Made by a program: the position numbers and the translations under genes. From NCBI GenBank assembly GCA_946008205.1, contig CAMGAZ010000009.1:1-15220 (forward strand): a stretch of DNA of 15,220 bases, in the 5' to 3' direction. The DNA is from an uncultured Clostridium sp. GTDB taxonomy: Bacteria > Bacillota > Clostridia > TANB77 > CAG-508. Below the pieces are notes generated by a model. It saw only the letters and a program-made list of their open reading frames with translations. It did no database searches and was not told the origin of the DNA. How positions within the stretch are numbered: the first letter of the stretch is position 1; every line of letters begins with the position of its first letter. Below, one piece after another: positions 7,926-13,444 of the stretch.

Positions 7926-8335
7926 TCTTTATATATTTCCTTTATCTTTAATTTATTTATTACTATTGACTTCTGTTCTCCACTTATATCATAAAATATT
8001 TTAACAGTTACCTTTTTCATTAGATTTTCTTTAACCGTATCTATAGAAAAATTTATAGTATAGCCCTCAGCTATTTCCACTTCACCATTATTTTTTAAAG
8101 TGTTTAAAAAATTTTCATCTACTTCTTCAAATGATTTTTCATCTACTTTTTCTAGTACAATTGTTGCATATGCCATTGCATTTGCACTTTTTTGTATTTC
8201 AATCGAATTGTTGCGTATACTTGCCATTAAAGTAATTATTAATCCTGAAAAAACAGATAATATAATTATTGATAAAGTTAAATCAATACCAGTAACACCT
8301 TTATTGTCTAAAATTTTCATCTTCTTTTTTTTCAT
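7922..8335 (-). CDS. Minor pilin, GspI/PilV-like
   Basis: This 137-residue prepilin has a Lys-rich leader ending in LDNKG13, then VTGIDLTLSIIILSVFSG and a hydrophobic helix to about residue 34. Mature position 5 is Asp, a conservative replacement of the usual Glu. Position 3 is Gly instead of Leu. The helix continues as ANAMAYATIVLEKVDE, like the GspI/PilV segment where pseudopilins pack, and the rest is a small beta-rich domain. The GspI-like then GspJ-like order matches minor pilin operons elsewhere. I prefer the ATG at 8335 because AGGTGAT (8340-8346) sits 4 bases upstream. A GTG at 8344 would overlap the pilD stop and bury that site inside the gene. It ends overlapping the next pilin gene by 4 bases. 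Confidence 0.8.
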   Translation of the reverse strand: MKKKKMKILDNKGVTGIDLTLSIIILSVFSGLIITLMASIRNNSIEIQKSANAMAYATIVLEKVDEKSFEEVDENFLNTLKNNGEVEIAEGYTINFSIDTVKENLMKKVTVKIFYDISGEQKSIVINKLKIKEIYKE

Positions 8336-8339
8336 GTTT

Positions 8340-8346
8340 ATCACCT
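8340..8346 (-). promoter_or_regulatory. Ribosome binding site deciding the start of the GspI/PilV-like pilin
   Basis: AGGTGAT on the minus strand matches the anti-Shine-Dalgarno end of 16S rRNA and lies 4 bases before the ATG at 8335. It overlaps the stop codon of pilD (8341-8343), so ribosomes ending pilD would stop on top of it. Confidence 0.6.
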
Positions 8347-9147
8347 ATAAAAAATCAAAAAATTTGTGGCTATCAATACAATTATATTCGTTACGCATAA
8401 ATAAAATCCTATCGGTATTGTCTCTTTAGTTGTTTTCTTTACATATTTTATCCTTTTTTCTTTAATTTTATCAAATAATAATGTAATTGCTATTGCAAGT
8501 AATGTAAAAATAACTGTTAGTACAGAACAATATTCATATGTGAAGATAACCATTAATGTCAATAATATTAAGCAATCTATAGTGTAATTGTTTTTTAATT
8601 TTTTCTTATAATATAAGATATTTATTGTTGTTAAGACAACTAATAGCACCAAATATATGACATATCTATATATATTAGCAATTTCTACTATGCATAGATA
8701 TATTATATATAATGATTCTACTATTATTAAGTATAAAACAAGCTCATTTTGTATCTGCTTTTTTTCATTATCAATTCCTGACACGATAAATAGACCAGCT
8801 ATATAAAGCAAGCCAAATATAAAATATGTAATTATAGAAGCGTTTAAGTTTTGTAATCCTAACTTTATTGATAATGCAAATAATACAAATACTAAGCCTG
8901 AACATAGTTCTAAAATAAAGTATCTTGGGCGTATTTTTTCTTTGCAATATCTACATCTTCCTCTTAGAAATATATAGCTAAATAGCGGAATCATGTCCCA
9001 AAACGACAATTTATGATTGCAATGTGGGCAATAAGACCTAGTATGGGTTATATCTTCTCCTCTAGGTATTCTATAAACCGCCAGAGTAAAGAAACTTCCA
9101 AAAACTATTCCTGTTATAAAAATATATATGTAAATTAATATGTCCAT
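8341..9147 (-). CDS. pilD: Prepilin peptidase / N-methyltransferase PilD
   Basis: PilD cleaves the leader from type IV prepilins at the membrane face and, in the long form, methylates the new N-terminus. The 268-residue protein has the family start (FGSFFTLAVYRIPRGE), two CxxC pairs (Cys40/Cys43 and Cys65/Cys68) in the cytoplasmic methylase domain, and about seven or eight hydrophobic segments. The first catalytic aspartate is probably Asp126 in SGIDNEKKQIQNEL. The second would be Asp191, but the usual GxGD reads YTID, so both glycines are missing. This is unusual and needs an alignment. AAGGAG lies 4 bases before the ATG. An intrinsic terminator stem ends just upstream, leaving no room for a separate promoter, so expression depends on readthrough from the pilin gene. 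Confidence 0.9.
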   Translation of the reverse strand: MDILIYIYIFITGIVFGSFFTLAVYRIPRGEDITHTRSYCPHCNHKLSFWDMIPLFSYIFLRGRCRYCKEKIRPRYFILELCSGLVFVLFALSIKLGLQNLNASIITYFIFGLLYIAGLFIVSGIDNEKKQIQNELVLYLIIVESLYIIYLCIVEIANIYRYVIYLVLLVVLTTINILYYKKKLKNNYTIDCLILLTLMVIFTYEYCSVLTVIFTLLAIAITLLFDKIKEKRIKYVKKTTKETIPIGFYLCVTNIIVLIATNFLIFYR

Positions 9148-9161
9148 GGTTCTCCTTATGT

Positions 9162-9211
9162 AAAAAAGGTTACCTAATAGTTCTTATTTATACATAGTTT
9201 TAGGTAACCTT
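9162..9211 (-). terminator. Intrinsic terminator between the pilin gene and pilD
   Basis: A perfect 12-bp stem (9166-9177 with 9200-9211) has a 22-base loop. It is followed on the minus strand by a T-run covering 9162-9167, of which the last two pairs belong to the stem. It lies 28 bases past the pilin stop codon and only 4 bases before the pilD ribosome binding site at 9152-9157. The likely role is partial termination, giving much more pilin mRNA than mRNA for the downstream machinery. Stabilising the 3' end of the pilin transcript would be an alternative or added role. Confidence 0.8.
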
Positions 9212-9239
9212 GCTTACATTATTTAAATTTTACTATTTA

Positions 9240-9452
9240 TTAATGAATTGTATCCATATAGTTAATTGCATTTTTCATCATAGTGTTTTCAGCTGTAGAA
9301 GCTGCTTGTGTGTTAGATTTTGCATTTTGAGCATATTTAACTATACCATTTTCTCCTACAACTAAGCTTATACTAACTCCAGCTAGTATTAATAGTACAA
9401 CTATAGTTACAACTAAAGCTACCAATGTGATACCTCTTTCTTTCTTAAACAT
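9240..9452 (-). CDS. pilA: Short type IV pilin, probable major subunit
   Basis: This 70-residue prepilin has leader MFKKERG, predicted cleavage after Gly7, then ITLVALVVTIVVLLILAG and a helix continuing to about residue 40, followed by a short polar, helix-prone tail. The mature form is about 63 residues, so there is no room for the globular domain of ordinary pilins. Mature position 5 is Ala instead of Glu. Only two tyrosines remain in the mature chain, unlike the aromatic-rich short conductive pilins of Geobacter. The gene has the strongest ribosome binding site of the operon (AAAGGAGG, 9461-9468, spacing 8) and is followed by a terminator, both as expected for an abundant subunit. Stops in all frames after the gene argue against a frameshifted longer pilin. 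The symbol is assigned by role and position. Confidence 0.8.
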   Translation of the reverse strand: MFKKERGITLVALVVTIVVLLILAGVSISLVVGENGIVKYAQNAKSNTQAASTAENTMMKNAINYMDTIH

Positions 9453-9460
9453 ATAAAATT

Positions 9461-9468
9461 CCTCCTTT
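9461..9468 (-). promoter_or_regulatory. Strong ribosome binding site of the short pilin
   Basis: AAAGGAGG on the minus strand lies 8 bases before the pilin ATG. It is a full-strength Shine-Dalgarno match, better than those of most other genes of the operon, consistent with high pilin output. Confidence 0.75.
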
Positions 9469-9510
9469 GATTTATTTTTTGTATATATTTATATTTAAAT
9501 ATAACCTAAT

Positions 9511-9921
9511 TTATTTTATTCCTCCAGTACTATTGAAGAAATGATCTGTTGAATCTGGATTTGAATTTGTATTTGTATTTTCTCCAGATGTATTCCCTCC
9601 TGGTACGTTTATTGTAGTATTTCCAGCAACTCCGGCAGATGCTGGAGCAAAAGGATTAGCTTTACCTGAATCATAGCTACGGTCTTCTCTGTGCATTGTT
9701 AAATCTGAATCAGTTATTTCTAACGTTATATTTTGTTTTGGATAATCTACAATTTCTTGACTTATTTCATCTTTTATTGTATTTGATGTTTTATAAGCTT
9801 CGACAGTACTTGGAACAACTTTATTGGTTGGTATATAATCGTAAAATATTACTCCCAACATTAAACATATAGCTAAACATAAAAGTAATATTATAAATAT
9901 TTCTTTTATAATTGATTTCAT
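9511..9921 (-). CDS. Bitopic membrane protein with NPFAP motif, possible PilP analogue
   Basis: This 136-residue protein has a single N-terminal membrane helix (about 7-29) after a short basic start, then an extracytoplasmic region. A short motif, GKANPFAP (86-93), resembles the DPF-type motif of PilP, the partner of PilN and PilO in Gram-negative pilus machines. There is no lipobox and no room for PilP's folded homology domain. The rest, from about 94, is Gly/Asn/Ser/Thr-rich and ends FFNSTGGIK. Its place directly after pilO, as in pilMNOP, supports a PilP-like role. The resemblance is too short to prove homology, and the function is inferred from context. GGAAGGAG lies 7 bases before the ATG, 36 bases after the pilO stop. 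Confidence 0.72.
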   Translation of the reverse strand: MKSIIKEIFIILLLCLAICLMLGVIFYDYIPTNKVVPSTVEAYKTSNTIKDEISQEIVDYPKQNITLEITDSDLTMHREDRSYDSGKANPFAPASAGVAGNTTINVPGGNTSGENTNTNSNPDSTDHFFNSTGGIK

Positions 9922-9957
9922 GAATATACTCCTTCCAATAAATTATTGACCTCTATT

Positions 9958-10698
9958 TTATGAATTGCTTTCTTGATTTGCATTGTCGGTCGTATTATCT
10001 TGTGTTTTTTCTTTGTTTTCATTTTTATTTGTGTTATTTGTATTTGAGCTACTTGTAGTAGGTGAAGTCACTGTCTCTTCTTTTATTCCTATATTTGATA
10101 CAGTGAACGTAGCAGTTACTTTCGTATTATCTTGTGTTGATGAATTACTGTTACTGTTGCTGTTACTGCTTGCAGCTCCTGCTGATACTATCTTAAAGTT
10201 TTCTATTCTAAAAGCAAGTTCAGAATCATTTTCTAGTGAATATATATAATTTATAATTCCAATATAGCTTCCTGTAATTGTAAAGTTTAGTGTGTACTTA
10301 TTATTTACTCCTGTTGATACAACATTCCATGTTAGAGCAAGTCCTTGATTAGTTGCATAAGTTCCAACTTTATTCCATAAGAATTCCATAGCATATGTTT
10401 GTTCTTGATTAGCTTGTTGTATCTCTGTATCTGTACTTATGCTAGCTAAGTCTAAATAACTTTGCTTGGCTGAAGTTAAATTTTTAATAGAAGATTGCAA
10501 ATCATTTAATTTTTTCTTGTAAGTTGCATTTTTTAAATTGTTTAATTCTTCTATTTCCGAGTCTAGTTTCATGCTACTCAGTTTTATCTCTGGAATGCTT
10601 AAAATCTTAAATTGACCAATTGAAATTCCTCTAAACATGCAAATTATTATAATTACAGTCAAAAGTATTGAAATCACAGAAATCAATATGTTTTTCAT
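9958..10698 (-). CDS. pilO: Type IV pilus alignment-complex protein PilO
   Basis: PilO pairs with PilN in the membrane ring that links the cytoplasmic PilM/ATPase layer to the outside part of the pilus machine. The 246-residue protein has one membrane helix (about 4-23), a coiled coil (about 40-85) and a small alpha/beta domain (about 105-205). This is the usual PilO layout. The domain is interrupted by an Asn/Ser-rich stretch (177-190) and followed by a low-complexity Thr/Ser/Asn/Glu tail (208-246) that is probably disordered and outside the membrane. Its ATG overlaps the pilMN stop by 4 bases (ATGA), and AAGGAG lies 7 bases upstream. Sequence identity to known PilO is low. The call rests on architecture and position after PilMN. 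Confidence 0.82.
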   Translation of the reverse strand: MKNILISVISILLTVIIIICMFRGISIGQFKILSIPEIKLSSMKLDSEIEELNNLKNATYKKKLNDLQSSIKNLTSAKQSYLDLASISTDTEIQQANQEQTYAMEFLWNKVGTYATNQGLALTWNVVSTGVNNKYTLNFTITGSYIGIINYIYSLENDSELAFRIENFKIVSAGAASSNSNSNSNSSTQDNTKVTATFTVSNIGIKEETVTSPTTSSSNTNNTNKNENKEKTQDNTTDNANQESNS

Positions 10699-12305
10699 GG
10701 CAAATCTCCTTCTATTACAATTTTTACAACACTACCTTCTTTTACAGCTTCAGAAGACATTACCGATGTTGGTTCCAATACTCCTTTTGATTTTAGTAAA
10801 GCTTTAAAATATGCTAATTGTTCATATTTACTCGATTGAGCATTAATAACAATCTTTTTTCCACTAGGATTTTCTATTGAAGTTAATTGAACCTCTTTTG
10901 GAATAACATACATAATTTCGCTTAATAATGTCGTTATCGAATTCTTGTATGCGTTTTTATCGTTTAGTGCATTTGTTGCATTTTGCAAGTTTGTTGTAAG
11001 AGTTGTATATTCTGATGTCTTCGAATCTACTTTTCCTTTATCTGCATCTACTAGACTAATTTGTTTATTTATATCTGCTTTGGTTGCTTCTATGCTATCT
11101 TCTTTGTTTTTTAATTCAAAACTTATATATTCTACTATTCCTATATATAGCACAGATAGAATCAGTACTCCTGCAAGATCACGAGTAATCCATCGTTTTA
11201 CTTTGGAAGAGTCTATGTTTATTTTATTTTTTCCATTGTTTTTTCCTTTTGACTTTCCTATGGTAACGTCAGACGCTAATGCTATACGCAACTGCTCGCC
11301 AAAACTTTTCTTATTAAAGTTTACATTTTTTAATCCATAGCCCAGTCCTTGCAAAGCTAAAGATATGGCTGAATTGACCTCAATATAGTCCTTCATATTT
11401 ATTTTTGGACTATCTTCTATAAAGAAAGGTTTTAGTATTTGGCAATCCATACCATTTAAAATTTCTTCAAAATACAAGTCTATATTATTTATTACAGACG
11501 CTGTACCAGTAAGATAAACTTTATTAATTTTAAATAGAGATGTTCCAATGATTTCTTTTACCTGCGATGCTATTGTATACAGTGTTGGAATTATATCCTC
11601 AAGATATGAGCTTTCTTGTTCCTGTAAATTTCTACCTTCCATCGTATAGATAGTTGTATTTTTACATATTTCATATGCTTTTAGATATGAATTTTCTTTT
11701 GCATTAATTGCATCAAGAATTTGTGCAGCTCCAGCAGGAATCTTTTGAATATTGTAAATTTTTTCGCCTACTAAAGTAGTCACTACTGTTTCATCTTCTA
11801 TATTTACAATTATAGCATTTTCCTTTGGATTTAAATTTGCAATATTAGGTAAACTTAAGGAAATTGGTGTAATTGCTTCAAGTTTTTTTCCTTCAAAATC
11901 CTGTAATACTTTTGTTATCTTCATTTTATTTTCAGATACATGTATTACCTTAATTTTTTCTTTGTCATTTTGGTCATTTACTAATACATATCTTGACTCT
12001 AGTGCATTTGGATTATATTGTTTGTCAACGCATAAAGATTCAAATTCAGTATCTATAGCCTTGGCCAAATCTTTTTTGTTTAGCAAATCAGACATATAAA
12101 AATAATTATACATCTCATCTGAAATGTTAACACTGATTGGATCCTTAAAGCTAAAGGTTTCTGATATAATCTGGTCTACAGTTTGTTGAAAATTCGAGTA
12201 TATCTTTATTCCAAAAGCATCAATTTTTAAGTTGTCTTTTTCTCTAGAAATTTTTGCGTATTTAATTATATTTTTGTCTACATATATACCTAAACAACTA
12301 GCCAT
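10695..12305 (-). CDS. pilMN: Fused PilM-PilN type IV pilus assembly protein
   Basis: This 536-residue protein joins two proteins that are separate in Gram-negative bacteria. Residues 1-330 form a PilM-like actin-fold ATP-binding domain. It starts SCLGIYVDKNIIKYAKI, and later segments are AIIVNIEDETVVTTLV (164-179) and VYLTGTASVINNIDLYFEEIL (263-283). A basic linker (about 332-374) leads to one membrane helix (about 376-397), a coiled coil (about 398-450) and a PilN-like alpha/beta domain to the C-terminus. PilM would lie in the cytoplasm near PilB/PilT, and PilN outside, paired with PilO. Fused pilMN is known from Clostridioides difficile. I chose the third in-frame ATG at 12305 because AAAGGA lies 6 bases upstream. 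The earlier ATGs at 12323 and 12320 lack a good site. Confidence 0.88.
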   Translation of the reverse strand: MASCLGIYVDKNIIKYAKISREKDNLKIDAFGIKIYSNFQQTVDQIISETFSFKDPISVNISDEMYNYFYMSDLLNKKDLAKAIDTEFESLCVDKQYNPNALESRYVLVNDQNDKEKIKVIHVSENKMKITKVLQDFEGKKLEAITPISLSLPNIANLNPKENAIIVNIEDETVVTTLVGEKIYNIQKIPAGAAQILDAINAKENSYLKAYEICKNTTIYTMEGRNLQEQESSYLEDIIPTLYTIASQVKEIIGTSLFKINKVYLTGTASVINNIDLYFEEILNGMDCQILKPFFIEDSPKINMKDYIEVNSAISLALQGLGYGLKNVNFNKKSFGEQLRIALASDVTIGKSKGKNNGKNKINIDSSKVKRWITRDLAGVLILSVLYIGIVEYISFELKNKEDSIEATKADINKQISLVDADKGKVDSKTSEYTTLTTNLQNATNALNDKNAYKNSITTLLSEIMYVIPKEVQLTSIENPSGKKIVINAQSSKYEQLAYFKALLKSKGVLEPTSVMSSEAVKEGSVVKIVIEGDLP

Positions 12306-12311
12306 TTTATT

Positions 12312-12317
12312 TCCTTT
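12312..12317 (-). promoter_or_regulatory. Ribosome binding site deciding the pilMN start
   Basis: AAAGGA on the minus strand lies 6 bases before the ATG at 12305. It falls inside the frame if either ATG at 12320 or 12323 is used, which favours the shorter product starting MASCLG. Confidence 0.65.
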
Positions 12318-12408
12318 CATCATTATTCTCTATTTATGTTTTGCAAATTTAAATAAAAAATACCATAAAAATATCAAATATATATCTTTTTATATTTTAT
12401 ACAATATT

Positions 12409-12436
12409 ATTTTATCTTTTTTTGTAAAAAAGTCAA
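12409..12436 (-). promoter_or_regulatory. Sigma-A promoter of the type IV pilus operon
   Basis: On the minus strand TTGACT (12431-12436) and TAAAAT (12409-12414) are 16 bases apart, each matching consensus at five of six positions. The implied leader is about 97 bases to the pilMN ATG at 12305. It is the best promoter in the 247-base gap upstream of pilMN. A near-palindrome, CAGATATGTCTG (12437-12448), abuts the -35 box and could be an operator. Confidence 0.6.
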
Positions 12437-12459
12437 CAGATATGTCTGAATAGTAATTT

Positions 12460-12480
12460 AAATGTAATAATGTAACATTT
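12460..12480. repeat. Imperfect palindrome upstream of the pil promoter
   Basis: On the plus strand, arms AAATGT and ACATTT flank a 9-base centre, and the same stretch contains the tandem octamers AATGTAAT and AATGTAAC. It begins 24 bases upstream of the pil -35 box. It could be a regulator site or just AT-rich coincidence. Confidence 0.35.
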
Positions 12481-12508
12481 TTGAAATAGTTTTGTTTGTG
12501 AACTATGA

Positions 12509-12545
12509 AAGACTATTGACATTTTTATATTTCGCCAATAGTCTT
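12509..12545. repeat. 10-bp perfect inverted repeat between uppP and pilMN
   Basis: AAGACTATTG (12509-12518) and its complement CAATAGTCTT (12536-12545) flank a 17-base centre. It lies 25 bases past the uppP stop codon, where a terminator would be expected. Neither strand has a T-run directly after the stem, so it is at best a weak intrinsic terminator. It could also be an RNA processing structure or a protein-binding site. Confidence 0.6.
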
Positions 12546-12570
12546 AAAATATTGTTGTATAATATACCGT

Positions 12571-13386
12571 TTATAGTGCAATACTTTTTATAAAAGCAAT
12601 TGCGATAATTAATGTTCCAAATATAATTCTATATACTGCAAAAACCTTAAAACTTCCTTTCTTTAGGTATTTTAACAAAAATTTTATTACAAGTAGTCCT
12701 ACTAAAAAACTAGTAATCACTCCTAAAAAAAATGGTACGCTAAATACAAAATCTTTAAATTTTAGCACCGTAGCTGCAAACACTATTGGAGTAGATAATA
12801 AAAAAGAGTATTTAGCAGCAGCCTCTCTTGTAACACCCATTGCTCTTGCAGTTGTCATCGTTATTCCTGAGCGAGAAACCCCTGGTATAAAAGCCAAACT
12901 TTGGGATAATCCTATTAAGAAAGTTTGCTTTAACGTCATTTCTTCATATTTTGTTTTATTTTTTGCATTTTTATCTACAATATATAATACTATTCCCATT
13001 ACAACTAAAGCAATAGCAATTATTATAGGTCTATTTAAAAAGTCCTCACAGAAATGGTCTAATAAAAATCCTATTATTCCCCCTGGTATAGTAGCTAAAA
13101 CAATATACCAAAACATTCTTCCTTGAACAGTTTTTTCCTTTTTTACTACATAGCAAAATCCACCTTTTATCAGTTGTATCCAGTCTTTAAAGAATACTAT
13201 AACAATAGCTAACAATGTTCCAAAGTGTAACGCTACATCAAATCCTTCAAAAGCTTCTTTAAATCCCGGTTGTGCCATCCATCCAAACATCCAAGGTATT
13301 ATGTTTAAATGTGCAGAACTAGATATTGGCAACAATTCTGTTATTCCTTGTATAATTCCTAAAATTACCGCTTGATATATTTCCAT
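12571..13386 (-). CDS. uppP: Undecaprenyl-diphosphatase UppP (BacA)
   Basis: UppP is an integral membrane enzyme that removes one phosphate from undecaprenyl diphosphate. This recycles the lipid carrier of peptidoglycan and other wall polymers, and high activity gives bacitracin resistance. The 271-residue protein is full length and has about eight hydrophobic helices. The first signature is QGITELLPISSSAH (13-26). Gln13 lies where E. coli has Glu17, while Glu17 and His26 match the E. coli residues Glu21 and His30. The second signature is PGVSRSGIT (168-176), with Ser171 and Arg172 in the phosphate-binding site. Gln at the first position is common in this family. AAGGAG lies 7 bases before the ATG. 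A weak promoter may precede it at 13412-13441. Confidence 0.96.
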   Translation of the reverse strand: MEIYQAVILGIIQGITELLPISSSAHLNIIPWMFGWMAQPGFKEAFEGFDVALHFGTLLAIVIVFFKDWIQLIKGGFCYVVKKEKTVQGRMFWYIVLATIPGGIIGFLLDHFCEDFLNRPIIIAIALVVMGIVLYIVDKNAKNKTKYEEMTLKQTFLIGLSQSLAFIPGVSRSGITMTTARAMGVTREAAAKYSFLLSTPIVFAATVLKFKDFVFSVPFFLGVITSFLVGLLVIKFLLKYLKKGSFKVFAVYRIIFGTLIIAIAFIKSIAL

Positions 13387-13411
13387 CTTTTTTCTCCTTT
13401 TGTTTTTTATA

Positions 13412-13441
13412 ATTATATTTTCTTTCCAATCATTGTATGAA
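13412..13441 (-). promoter_or_regulatory. Weak putative promoter for uppP
   Basis: A perfect TATAAT (13412-13417) follows TTCATA (13436-13441) after 18 bases on the minus strand. The -35 is a four-of-six match and the spacing is slightly long. It occupies most of the 58-base gap after the TPR gene. Co-transcription from upstream is equally possible. Confidence 0.35.
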
Positions 13442-13444
13442 TAT

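Noticed and set aside
9240..9452. The short pilin as a broken longer pilin
   Set aside because: The sequence after its stop has stops in all frames on the minus strand and leads straight into a terminator hairpin, so no lost globular domain is visible.
9489..9504. A 16-bp perfect palindrome of A and T only, upstream of the short pilin
   Set aside because: It contains no G or C and lies in a very AT-rich spacer, so chance explains it. It has neither terminator nor promoter spacing.
12232..12453. A 73-codon plus-strand frame reaching into the gap upstream of pilMN
   Set aside because: It overlaps the pilMN start and the pil promoter, has no RBS, and translates to a low-complexity hydrophobic string typical of AT-rich noncoding DNA.
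12516..12545. TTGACA on the plus strand as a promoter -35 box
   Set aside because: No -10 hexamer lies at 16-18 bases, it falls inside the inverted repeat, and it would point antisense into uppP.
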